Below the pieces are notes generated by a model that saw nothing but the letters and a program-made list of their open reading frames with translations, was not told the DNA's origin and made no database searches. Shown here in pieces: positions 42,601-54,218 of a stretch of 64,000 nt of DNA. Source of the stretch: Cladorrhinum sp. PSN259. Taxonomy: Eukaryota > Ascomycota > Sordariomycetes > Sordariales > Podosporaceae. The translations under genes and the position numbers were made by a program. The number at the start of each line of letters is the position of its first letter. The stretch's first letter is position 1. The DNA is taken from NCBI GenBank assembly GCA_033725935.1, contig MU867065.1, forward strand, positions 434,001-498,000, in the 5' to 3' direction.

Positions 42601-44210
42601 GAGACTGCAAGGCGGCCGGGACGGAAGCCAGTTGGCGATTCCGCCGAGTTCTGTGACCCAAGACCAAGCGGAGACCTTCGAGTCCTTTCCAACTGCCATG
42701 GTGTTAAGCCTAGTCTCGCACTCACGCACCAGGCGTTAGTGTCAGCTGTTGAAACTGCCTCATCAGAGCTTTCGCGATCCCGATCAAGCATCTAACGGTC
42801 ACAGATTTCACTGTCAAACTTTGGCTATGGCATGGCCCGAGAGTAGAGGCAGGTTTGTCGAGTTCGGGTTCCTGCTCTCACAGTGAGCGCCGAGGTTCTT
42901 GAGGATAGTGGCTGTAAGAACAACAACGGCGGCTTAGCAGATGTATCAGGCGACCGTTTTCACATGCCATTACAACTATGGTTCAACCGCCACACCGTTC
43001 ACTCGATCGACAGGCACAAAAGCCGTGTTATTTGCGGGTTATAACACACAAGTTGGGGAAGAAGTTCCCCTTAGCAAAAAATACAGCACGCCTTGGTATA
43101 TGGACGGAGGCAGGGACAATACGAGATGAACCAGATTATGATCTTCAGGTCCGATAACTCGTTTTCATCCCGTTGGCTGGATGAGCGCATCCCGCATCCG
43201 ATACCCAGTTTTCTTCACCCAGTCCGACCCGATTAACTCGGACTCGGCGTGAAAAAGGGGGCGCGCACGTCAGAAAGCCAGGAATATCCAGTATACCGGA
43301 ACACGACATGTTAACGGCGAGTTGGCGGTTAGCATTATCGAAGTCTTCGGGAAGAGAGGTCTCTCGAGGATCTAGGGGATATATCCCATTCTTGTATGCA
43401 TTGGGATGTACTCCTCCGCCGCCCGCGTGATCCCATCCGACGAAGCCGGAGCTTGGTGGCGCCGATTCCAACACCACCGCCCCTGATATTCACCCACAGA
43501 ACTTGCTCTGCAGCAAGAGGCCGCCCTATGCCCCGGTTTCTTTTAGAGTAGGTCTTTAATAGTGGCCGCTTCTTCCCGAGTCATGATCCCTCGATCCGAC
43601 CCGCGCTTAGAACCTCACACGCCACAAAAATTTGTCCTTGATATCAGAAAAGCTATGAATTTAACTAGGAAATCTGGTGGGGACTAGAAGGCACTTGCTG
43701 CAAGCCTCAACGGCAAATGGCTGCCGAATATTAAAACATTAAACTCATAACTCTGGAGCCACGTGCTAACAACGGATGAAAAATAAAACGCTCCCAACGG
43801 CATCGTTCATCTCACCCATTGTTGGGAACTACCCACCTTATCCACATGAGCCCTTGGATTTGCGCCGTCAAGATGGAATCTTATCGCTCGCCACTTCCGC
43901 CTCCTGTCAATAGCATCTTGATATCGGTTGATCAGATCTATATAAACATACTTCTTAGGGGTTTTCTCGCCAGAAAGTCTAGCCAGCTATCTAGCACTTC
44001 ATACCACTACCCTACCATCCACACTTGCCATTTATCCTTCTTATTTCGTAATTATCTCGCTTTAATCCACAATAACTATCACCTCACCCAAACAACAAGG
44101 GATGAACTCCCGCTAGGTCTTTTAGCGGCGGCTTTGCTGATGTCTTCGAAGCTGCTTTGAACCAAGTTGAGCGAGTTTGGTCTTAGTTAACCACAGGACC
44201 TCGAACTCTG
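42601..44210. other. Intergenic with a TATA-type promoter near its right end
   Basis: No gene is supported between 42601 and about 43900. At 43938-43947 there is CTATATAAAC. It is followed by CT-rich, ACC-rich sequence of leader type and then an ATG with an early stop at about 44102-44116. This looks like the promoter of the decayed small locus that follows. Confidence 0.4.
43938..43947 (+). promoter_or_regulatory. TATA box
   Basis: A strong CTATATAAAC motif followed by a pyrimidine-rich tract, one of the few clear TATA boxes in the window. No intact gene follows; fragments at 44211-44452 are the nearest coding-like sequence. Confidence 0.4.
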
Positions 44211-44452
44211 ATGATACATTGGCACCCAGGCTCGCCGGTGTCCTCTAGTAACTCGGACGAGTCGACAGACAGCGTCTACTTGGCATCCGGGAGCGAGAAC
44301 GAGTGGCACAGTATCCTTGTGAAAGACTGGAGTCTACCAGGCCCGGACGGAAACCCAAGTATAAGCCCCGGAAGTTGGTAGATACGGTGTTGGATATGGT
44401 GAAACCACGGGATAAGGAGGGAGATGGCGAAGGTGGGGTCGAGGAAGATTAG
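44211..44452 (+). pseudogene. Small decayed or frameshifted coding locus
   Basis: One frame (44211-44381, 56 codons) is Ser/Asp-rich with coding-like codon use (SSSNSDESTDSVYLASGSE). A second, overlapping frame continues to the stop at 44450-44452 with RPGRKPKYKPRKLVDTVLDM, which reads like real protein. Joining them needs a one-base shift near 44330-44340 or an unseen splice. I do not recognise a family. It may also be a small species-specific gene whose true structure I cannot see. Confidence 0.3.
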
Positions 44453-44998
44453 TACGGCGGGGAAGGATGTTGCCGCTTGATGACGCCGCGCTCAGGGCTA
44501 TTGCCGAGGGGAGGACGCCGAATTCTGACATGGCGTTTGATCTTTTTTACTTTTTTTCAATTTTCTTTTCAGGGCTGCTTTGAGAGTCTCAAATGGGTTC
44601 TGTTATTATAAGAGGTTGGAGTTTCTGAGGGGGTTCTGCTTTTTTTTGCTTTTAGATGGTGACGAGCAAGCGAGCGTACGCATTGATACCACTGTCTTTA
44701 TCATTTTTTTTTAATTCAAGCCTTTTTTGAGGCGCTATTAATAGTTGCCTATCTGTGGTTAAAAACATTGAACTCTTTGATCATTTCGTGGACGTGGTAA
44801 AGGGGAAAAAAAAAAAGAATACACCCCGCTGGCAAGTCAAAAATATCAACGACGTTAGGGGTAAAACACACACAGACACACAAAAAATGCTCAGGGACAG
44901 ATCCAACATGAGAGATCCCAAGAACTTCCCGAAACTGTCATTTTTTTAATGGCTGTCTGCCAAGGTTACCTGGGCGCTTGGCCATCTAGTTATGTATC
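44453..44998. other. Intergenic, AT-rich
   Basis: T-rich and A-rich tracts. No gene or RNA was recognised. The right end is the 3' region of the GH125 gene. Confidence 0.5.
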
Positions 44999-46679
44999 CT
45001 ACTGAAAGCTCTGCTTCAGAATATGAGGCTTCCTAAACTTCAAATCTAAAATCATCTGTCCAAACAATCCATTTGCCCACGAAAACCTGGTGTGCTCTCC
45101 GTTAGCTCTCATTCTCAACATGTAATAATTAGGTTGTTAGGTAGAATCACACTCACCACTGTCTAGTCCACTTTCCGGCATCAAACGTATTAACCCCCTC
45201 GTGGATCAACCCCAACCCGTCCGTGCTGCCCAGCAACTCTTTTAGACTCGCGGTAATCTCGCCGTCGTCCTCGCTCGTCATTATCCTCACAATACTAGCC
45301 ATAGGCCACGCCCAGCCCGGTCCGACATGGGGGCCACCCACGGCGTTTATTACCGGACCTTTCATAAAGTATCCGTTTCCTTTTGGGCTCAAGATCCTCG
45401 CTCTCGTTCGCTTATAAGTCTCGTCTGAATCCGTTAGATACTCAAGCAGGGGAGCGGACAGTAAAGAAGGCAGATTCGCGTCGTCCATCACGTTTGCTGA
45501 GCCAAAACCGTCGACCTCGTAGGCGTATATCGTTTCTGTTTTTCCTGCGTCTGTTCCATTGAGCGACGAAACAGGTACGATGCCGTATTTTGTGATGGCT
45601 TGCCGCAACTCGCTGGCGAATTTGGTCATTTCGTTTGCCAAGTTCTCGTCCTTGGATTCTTCTGAGACTATCAGAGACGCGCTGCCCAGGTACCGAGAGA
45701 ACATCATGTTGGAGGGTATCAGGAACTGATACTGACAGGAGTCGTCGCTCGGTCGAAAGGCGCTTCTTATGAGCCCCGTCCCGGACGCGACGGGGTTTCC
45801 TGCCCCGTCGTTGGGCAGCGTCTCGGTTGCGCGGCGGGTTGAGCGGGTGAACGTGTACGGGTTCGGCAGGACCTGTCCGGACTCAGAATAGGTGGGCTGC
45901 TTCATTGCTTCTGCTGTGCGAAGGATGACTTTGACGGCCGGTAACCAGGTGCTGGAGGAGGAGAAGAAGGAGTGGTCGTGCGTTGCTTCGTAGTATGTTA
46001 CCGAGAGCTGTAAAAAGGCTGCCAGGCTGTCTAGTTCGTACTTGCACTCGAATACGGTCGATGGGTCGTACGGAGGAAACACCTGGTCGTCTGCTGCCGC
46101 GCCGTTGTTGGCTGGTTTGATGCCGGACTCTGAGGGCGGTTGGAAGGAGTTGCAGAAGGGGTTGCTGGTCAGGAGGTATCGGGCTTGGAGGTTGATGACT
46201 CCCCGGAATAAGGACGAGATATCGTTGGGGCCTGTTGAGGGTAGGGACGTGAGTAAATGGAGGTAGGATTGGAGCTGGTTGGCGCTGTCACGGAGCCACA
46301 TGGCGTCGATGTCGCCTGTTATTATGAAGGCGAGCTCTTCTGATGAGTTTGTGGAGGAGTGGCCGCGCCATCTGATTGCCGTGTCTAGGGTGTTTGGGTA
46401 TGTGTTTTGGAAGAGACGGTAGAGGTCTGGGTCTGATATTTCAGATTCCATAGAGGTGAGTAGGGACTCCATGTCTGGTGAGTTGAAGGTGCGACATTCT
46501 GGTGGCGGACGGGCGTATGAGAGTGCGTAGCGGCCGGAGGAGAAGGGGGCGTGCTTGGTTTTTGCGTATTCCGAGTAATCGGGACATGAAGTCCCTGATG
46601 ATTGAGAGCTCCCCATGCTCGGTAATAAGAGGGATGAGAACCCAATGAGAAGGAGCCTTGATAGGCGTGAGTGCTTCAT
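44999..46679 (-). CDS. Secreted GH125 exo-alpha-1,6-mannosidase family protein
   Basis: Two exons, 46679-45157 and 45086-44999, with an intron at 45087-45156 (70 bp), giving 536 aa. The short last exon supplies the conserved end WFSWANGLFGQMILDL; without it the protein would stop at a false TGA just after the donor. A signal peptide (RLLLIGFSSLLLPSMGSSQ) indicates secretion. Family landmarks are CRTFNSPDMESLL, LDTAIRW, FIITGDIDAMWLRDSANQL (Asp131 within it), KYELDSLAAFLQLS, FRPSDDSCQYQFLIPSNMMF, DDANLPSLLSAPLL, VGGPHVGPGWAWPMASIVRI and GLIHEGVN. Bacterial GH125 enzymes release terminal alpha-1,6-linked mannose; fungal members are thought to act on N-glycans or wall mannan. An in-frame ATG 75 bp upstream would hide the signal peptide, so the start at 46679 is preferred. 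Confidence 0.93.
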
Positions 46680-49600
46680 GGTGAATTGTGCGGCACCCAA
46701 AAGTTCAACTTCTGCCGTTTTTTTTAAAAAAAAGTTTGGTGTGGTAAGAACCATTACCCTACAAGAATCAAGGGCGCAGGACTTATATTATGAGACTTCC
46801 CAACCTCGTGAGGTCAGTGATCGGCGGTGACACAGACCACATGATTCTGTCTTTACCCCCCTCAACGGTCCGCAACGGCTTTTGATGAACGTTGATGCTA
46901 CTGTAGGATCTCACGTCGATCCTTGCTCCGGCACACGACAGCTAGTGTGAGCGGGGAAATCGCAGCGTTGTGTGACATTGAGGATGATTGCCATGTTCGA
47001 GTTGGGACGCTTCCTCTTTTGATGCAGTGTTGGTGTTGCCTCGTATTACTATCGATGCATTGATCTTTTAATGAATAGATCCAAGCAGAATTCCCGGTGC
47101 GCGTTCCTGCATAACGGGAGAATGGACGGCAGAGATGATGTATATAAAACAAGCGGGAAAGACATATGGACCAATAGTATCCCAAACCCTCCCAAGCTCG
47201 GGCCGGGCCGACTTCGATGTTGGAGAAGAATGGCCTGAACGCCAACTCTCACTTGAAGAAAGAGCATGACTTGACTGCATCCATTAGGTCAGTAGCGCAG
47301 AAAACGTGGCCATCAAATAATCCAATCCCTTCCACAATGATCTGGATACCCACCTTGCCACTTGGCGATTTTCAAGCTCCCTCTTTCAACTCGAATTGTC
47401 GACCTTAAGCTGTCTTGGCAGACGGGACAAGTGCGAAAGGAAGAATAAGATTGAAGACTTCGTCTCTTACAGCATCATAGAAGGCTTGACGGGCTGGAAA
47501 GCCTCCTCGACCTGAAAGCTCCAGGCCCAAGCCCCTCACCCGGTCGTATCCATCCAGAGATCTCCATTCCATCTTCAACCATCCGCCGGCAACCGTGGTG
47601 GTTTGAGTGTCAGCGTGTGGCTTGCCAGATCCACCGATACTGCTCGATTGAGATTTTCACTTTGGAAACTGTGCTGTGAAAGCATTGTCCCCAGGAAAAT
47701 TTCAGGTGCATGACGTGTGGCGGAAGTGGTAACACTGATTCGTTGAGTACAAATAAGATGATGGTCGTGGCGGCGCTGGTTCCAAGTGCATCTGCTATCC
47801 GAAATCATATCTCGGCCTCGTATCTTCAGTTGTCTTTTCTTCGGTAGCGAGACTGCTTGACTTCTCTCCCTGATTCTTTAGTCATCTTGGGTTCAAGCCA
47901 GGGAAATAAGCCAAAGGCCAACTCTCGACTCTTGCCGCCCTTCTCAACCAGCATGAGGCAGTCTCAGTACGGGTCAACGAGTGACGGAAGGTGTATCGTA
48001 TTTCTTCAACCATGCACTTGCATGATGAAGGCTGAGTAGAAGGACCGAAATAAATCGCCATGTTCAAGCCAGGTGAAAGCCCAGGTGAACGCCCACCGTC
48101 GAATGACGGTTCAAGAGAGCCACAAAACCAGTCCTCCAGCCGTGCGTCTGATTCAGTTTGCTCGTGCGCGAACCATCTTGCTTCCCTCCCCCGTTATCAC
48201 AATTTCATGGAAGCTAATCCCTGATATGACAAAACTCCAAATCGCCCGACCGTTATGGAAGCCTGGCCAAGCAACCCCTAAGTAGAGCCTTGCTCTCTTC
48301 CACGACAGTAACCTTGCCTTTTCCCAAAACTTTTTGGGGGCTAACGTCGTGAAATAATGATGTGATAGACGTAAGGGAAACATGATTTGAGAAAGAAGAA
48401 GAAAAAGACATAGAATGATGGCCACCGACGACCATGCTGTCCCTCTTACACTCCCACAAATCCTGTCAACTTATTCTTGCTCGTCAATACCATATCCTCA
48501 TACTCCCCTCGCAATTCGAACCACCCCCCTCCCCGAAATCAGGCTGAACCTGTGTGACTCTGCCCGTCCATTCTCCTGCCTGTACGTTGGGTTGGTTGCC
48601 TTTCCTGGAAATTTGTTGAGGGGGGTTTCTCACAGCTAATGGATTATCACTCCCTCCGCAGCCTGACGGGAGGGAGTGAGCCACAAACCATAAATCCCCG
48701 CACAAGGGAAAAAGGATCCACTATTCCAATGTCAGCTCAATCATTCCTCTGCATGTGCCGCTGATGAACCTGTGAGATTGCGGCCTTATAAACTTCCAAT
48801 TCGGTTGCTGCTGAGAAAGGCTTGAAAGCTTCCGTCCGATAAGAACCGATGTGGGGGGGGGGTGGAGCGGGCGGGAACGCCTGAACCGTTCGTGGTGGTG
48901 GTGTGTGAATGTGAATTAGTGGATTCCATCTTTCTCTCTCTCCCCGCTTTCTTTTTCTCGCTCACAGACAGACAGACAACCTTTCAGTTAACATTTCTTT
49001 CTGACTTACAATTATATATATATATATATTTCAAAGCTTTATTGTTTATGTTTGAAAAGGCTACCCATTTTGTACGAGATAATAATACAGGATTAGTATA
49101 CAAAAGTAGTAAGCAAAAATACAAATAACCGAAACAAGAAGGTGAATCACATGATTTCCCAACATGCCATTGTGGAGTATTACGGCGTACAGAGATACCT
49201 CACCCTTCCTCGACACCTTATTGGTTTGTGACTCTCGGCAAACGGGATTCATGGGTAGGGTGAACCAATCAGCACATGCAGACTCGGAGAGAGCAACCTG
49301 GAAGGGAAACACACTCCTCACACCGTGTGTGGAAGTGAAAAGCGAGTGCGAAGAAGAGAAGTTAAGGGTTACCACTTTTGGTTTTGATAGTTACACAAAT
49401 TCTTTCAAAAGAACTATTGAGAAATCAGCCCTCAGGATTATCTCATTTATGTTGGTGACCGTTTTATTGGAATTCTGCATGTCTTTGTGTCCGAAAGAGT
49501 AACACATCCCACACCCAGAAACAAACCAAACACCAAGGATTAAAAACCCATATTCAAACAAAAGATAAAAACCAAGATATTCTTTGTTGTCTGGCACCAA

Positions 49601-50495
49601 TTTCAATAGTTTATTGTAACAGGCCGATCATCTCCAGTCAACAAGGTCTCTATCAACAGTATCACGAAACCCTTCTCTCTCCCATTTCCCTGTTCCCGTC
49701 CATCCTCCCACTTGTAGCTCGACCAACGTTTTTTCCCAGCCAGCCTTGTCTTCGACAATAACCCCCGTAAATCTAACCTTACTGCTGGCCGACCCACCAC
49801 ATATGTCTTGTCCCCTGCGCCTCAAATTGCAATACAGTCTGTCATACACCTGGTTGCCCGGTTTGTCTCAAAGAGCCCTGCCGTGTTTATAATCCAGATT
49901 CAGGGTTGCTTTGCAGTTCAAGTCCAAAGAAGAAGCAGCAATAGCAGCAATAGCAGAAGGTCACATACATGCCGCCAACGCCTTTTGCTCGGGGGTATCC
50001 GTGGGGTATCTTTGAAGTAACGTGTTTCCAATGGGTCATCTAAGCAGGACAAGGCAAATCCACGGTATCAAGAATAGAATGAAAGAGAGAAGAAGTGCGG
50101 TAAAACACAAAAACAACAAAGTGAAGAGACAAACCCCTAAGAGATACAAACTACAAGCAGGTAATGCGCGTCTGGTGTCTTTAAGGAAAAAAATGTGTCT
50201 TGTTCCGAGAAGCATAATCCTTTTTTCCCCATTCCATCAATTTGTGTTTGGTTTCCCGTATCCGGTGGATGAGAAAGAAGAGTTAACGTAAGGTCCCAAT
50301 CATAAAGAGCCAGAACCGTAAACGCCGATACCGAGTCCGAGTCGTAACGTAACCTTCTCTATTGTTGTTTTTTTCGAGAGAGAAGGTTCGAGGGAAAATT
50401 GTGCGTGGAAGCACTGTGTAATTGCCGAGCAGAAGCCGACAAACTTGACCAATTCCTAACCATTCTATTGGCCCAACACAAAGCTGTCGATAAAC
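46680..50495. other. 3.8 kb region without a supported gene
   Basis: The GH125 promoter is on the left and the 3' side of the CCHC gene on the right. It contains a (TA)n run at about 49013-49029. Open frames on both strands are short and without motifs. No structured RNA was recognised. Confidence 0.5.
49013..49029. repeat. (TA)n microsatellite
   Basis: An uninterrupted TA dinucleotide run in intergenic sequence. Confidence 0.85.
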
Positions 50496-51354
50496 TTAGG
50501 CGACTGGGGCAGGCGCAGGGGCGCCACCGGCCTGGGCGTTGCTGATATCAACATCGGTAGGGAGAGTGCCATTGGCGCCGTTCTTCTTGGGGCACTCGCG
50601 AGAGATGTGGCCGGCCTCGCCGCACTGGTAGCAGGTCTTGCCAGCAGTGCTGAGGGGACCGCCGCCGGGAGAGGTGCAGTCGCGCGAGATATGGCCGAGC
50701 TTGCCGCAAGCGTAGCACTTCATGGCCTGAGCCTGGCAGTCGCGGGCAAAGTGGTTGGGACCGCCGCACTTGTAGCAAGTGGCGACTCCTCCGCGGGGCC
50801 CGCCATAGCCTCCACGGCCGTGTCCGCCGAAACCACCACGACCGGCCATCGGGCGGGGATAGCCAGCATTACCGGGAGGGTTAGGGCAGCGCGCCTGGAG
50901 TTATTTGTGTCAGCCCACAGTTCAAGATACTGCTTCTCGTTTATCCAACACGGGTTCTTGACTTACGGCAACGTGACCGGGAAGGTCGCAGTTATAGCAG
51001 CGTCCGCCAGCACCAGGACCGTTGTTGATACGCATGGTGGGGCATTCAGCCTGCACATGGCCGACACCCTGGCAGTGGTAGCACTGCTTGGACTTGGTGG
51101 TCCGGGGAAGAGGGCACTCGTTGCTCTCGTGGTCTGTTTGTCACCTGCGTCAGAATATCAATCGATCGAAGCACTGAACGCAGAGTCCTTACTAGGCTGC
51201 TTGCCTACTGGGGTGTTAGCCATCGCATGATAATCTTGAAGGGGGAGAAGGGGTCCGTACAATTGTAGCAAAGGCGCTCGGCCGAGCCGCACCCATCCGC
51301 CTGGTGGCCCAACTCGCCACACTTGTAGCACGCTCTCTTGTGTGCGGAAGACAT
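50496..51354 (-). CDS. Seven-knuckle CCHC zinc finger protein (CNBP / Gis2 / Byr3 type)
   Basis: Four exons: 51354-51261, 51204-51193, 51133-50967 and 50894-50496, giving 223 aa. Exon 2 is a 12-nt microexon that completes zinc knuckle 2 (CYNC-KQPN-H-ESNE-C). Introns are 56, 59 and 72 bp, with GCTAAC before the first acceptor. Seven CX2CX4HX4C knuckles are present: CYKCGELGH, CYNCKQPNH, CYHCQGVGH, CYNCDLPGH, CYKCGGPNH, CYACGKLGH and CYQCGEAGH. An RGG-type linker (GRGGFGGHGRGGYGG) lies between knuckles 4 and 5. By family knowledge these proteins bind single-stranded nucleic acid and mRNAs, associate with ribosomes and enter stress granules. The frame is open upstream to another ATG at 51525, which would add 57 residues. 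I prefer the 51354 start because homologs begin just before the first knuckle. An AAACCCTAAC motif lies about 770 bp upstream (52126). Confidence 0.93.
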
Positions 51355-54218
51355 CGTTCTGGGACGTCTCTCCATGTTAGTTCTGCCGTTCCCATTCGCA
51401 ACCCCCTTGGGCTGGTCTCCCTTGGCCAGCGCATGGGAGCCACCGTTGACCCTAACGTCGCCACTGCTCATGATTTGGCCAAGTTGAACCGCGAACCGGT
51501 TGCTCGATTGCTTGCCAGGATCCATCTTCACCGTCAACTACCACACGTTTGCTCACGACACAGGTCGGGTTGTCATAGAATTTGTAAAGGCGTACTGGAC
51601 GTAATTTGAAGTGGGCGTGGAAGAACAATTTTCGCAGTTCTGGGCGGAATTTCTGGGTGACACCTGTTTTGAAGAAGAGCCGTACCACAGACTTTCCACG
51701 GCGGATGAGTGGCGGCGGTCGAGGCTGAACTTGAAGTTGTCGTGGAGGATTTTGGTGGGATGGAGCATCAGACCCTGCGTCGCAACATCTTGTGGTCCCC
51801 AAAGTTCAAGCAGGTGACACGGAGGTGGGAGAGAGGCTCGGTGATGATATCGTCATTGCCGTAGTTTGGCTGAGGCGCATTCAAACTCCTTCCTTTGGTT
51901 GTTTGTGTTGGGTGTCCAGAAAGAGAGGTCCATGGTAGCCTGTCCAACTGATTCCTGCCGCAACCAGGGTGCCCAAGCGCCTTCCGAGTCCCGATGGTTC
52001 CATGGTGTCATGTGTGCGATAGGCAAACGTGTGCAGTTGAAGATGCGACCTGTAGAGGGGATGCGCCCATGGGGTAGTTTGGATCGTTTGAACTGACCTT
52101 GATTTTCTGTGAAAGAGAGAAAAAAAAAACCCTAACTTCGTCCAACCTTTTCAGATCCTTCTGCCAACGTCCTGGTCCTTCAACCTAGCTTCCTACAGCG
52201 TCCAACTTCGTCCGCGCCAACAACACCAAGAAATATGTATCTCGAGAGGCTTCCTAAAGGTTGCTTTGGGGAAGAAGACGAGGGAAGGCGGCGGAAGAGG
52301 CGGAACAAGGAGGGATATGGGAACACCCAAGTCAGGGAAGGAAGGGATAGCGCCCCCCAGTCACTAGAAGCTAGCACAAGTTGTGTCGGTTTGTGCACGG
52401 TCGGCGAGGGAAAAAAGAGGAGCACGGAGACTCGATAGGGACTTTAGAATTTGCCTGTGTCGTGGCTTGGGACAGAGGTAGACATCATGTACCCCTCCGT
52501 CTCCATTTCTTTTGGTCGGTTAGGCGGGTCAGTGACGACCTCGCAACCCCTCTGCTGACGGCACCTTGCCTCCAGGCCCCATTAGCGCTCCTCAACCTTC
52601 GCTCTGTGAAAGAGCGTGAGTGCCAGTCAGGGAAGCCACGCTAAAAAATCTCTTGGGTCTTGGCAATCCCACATCCCGCTGCGATTTTCAATTCTCAACC
52701 CAAATGCCAGTGGCTCGTGACTGGGCCCCGTTGCTGACTCGTGGGTGAGTCGTTTTAATGGGAGGGAATGAGTGGAGGCCACAAACTGACAAGGACCCCT
52801 CCAAAGTTTTCCATCGGATCTGGCGCAAGCTCAAGCCTCCCGAGAGATCATGTCTCAGTTTTTCTTTTTCTTGTTTTCCTTGATTGCCGCCTTCTGCTCT
52901 ATAACCCCGGATACAACATCCGTCTCGTGATTTTCCATTGGCCTCAGAAAATTGTCCGGCCGGCCCCAAGCCCATAGTAGCCTTTGGGCGCTAGACTTCT
53001 ATATCGCGCTTTTTCATTATTATTTTTCACTCGCATGAGCAACTGGTCCTGTGCCGGCACACACAGCCTGGACCAACATGACCCCCTCGTTTTCTCCTCC
53101 TCCCACCTTTGGTACCCTTGCTTGCGGATACTAGTGCGGGGCTCGGTTGGTCATTGACCTCGCTCAGCGCAGCGAATGGAGTCCCTTGTTGATGGGTTTT
53201 ACAGTCTCCAAAGGCCACCGGCAATTGACTTGGCACCTTGACAGCGAAGATCAATCCCTCCCCGACGAACGCGGGGCGGCGACTCTCTTCATGGGACGAG
53301 GAGGCAAAAGAGGCTCTTATCGGAATCGGACCTGCACACACTTGCAGAGCGACAAATGGTCAATGTCACTGCGGCCAAGGTTGCAGAAGGAAGGGACCGA
53401 GGGACACAAAAGAGGGAAACCCCCAGACCCCTGTATTGATTCCCCTCACCTCCTGGACCCAATAATGCCCAACCGTGATTGATGCAACTCCAGCAGCATT
53501 GGTTGATACTGGTGCCAGCTTGGCCGCATACAGGGAAAAGCGAAAAGGAGGATTTGTGTCCGGAAGGCCGAATGGGGGTTACCCAGGAGCAGCTGCACAT
53601 CTGCAAACGGTTATCCCGAGCCTCGTGGGAGTCGTGGGAAGCGGCTGGGCGGCAGGAGGACGGCAGCAAGAAATTGAAGCCGAGACCTCACACTCTCTGA
53701 CAAGCATGCAGGGGGGAAACTGCAGTGAGATCCTGCGCTGGAACCGTTCTTGGTCGAGACCCAGCTCTTAGATTCAGCTCAACCCAGAGCCTTGCAGTCC
53801 TGACATCGACTGGCATCCCGTGATATTGGAAGCTATTAGCGAGAATGGGTGGTCTTCAAGGAGTTCCAGGCTCGACTCCGGAGTTTGGTCACACCCACGA
53901 TTCCGTACCGCAAGACCGGAGCTCTCTCTTTGCCCAAGCTTTGCAAGTTTTGTCCCTAGTGGCAACATCTCCACCAACAAGACGGATTATTGTTCTACGA
54001 CCGTTACAGTGTGGACAGTCTTTTTGCTGGAAACTTTGATATGTTGCTGTATTACGAATAACCCCTTCAGCCTCATCACCCTCACCGGAAACCATCCGGT
54101 ACTGTACACCTCCTAGTTACACATGATCAAGTACAAGGTACAACGCCCGACTATGCTCACCCCAATTACGAGCACCGCAGAACAGGCCCCGGAGCTGAGA
54201 TATCAGCCTTACGGGCCT
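51355..54218. other. 2.9 kb region: leader and promoter of the CCHC gene, then no gene seen
   Basis: The first ~200 bp keep the CCHC frame open. Beyond this are only short frames. AAACCCTAAC near 52126 is a candidate telomere-like promoter site. The right end is the 3' side of the two-span membrane protein gene. Confidence 0.5.

Noticed and set aside
46680..46754. Upstream in-frame ATG of the GH125 gene
   Set aside because: It would place 25 residues before the signal peptide, and the sequence there is a poly-A/poly-T leader type.
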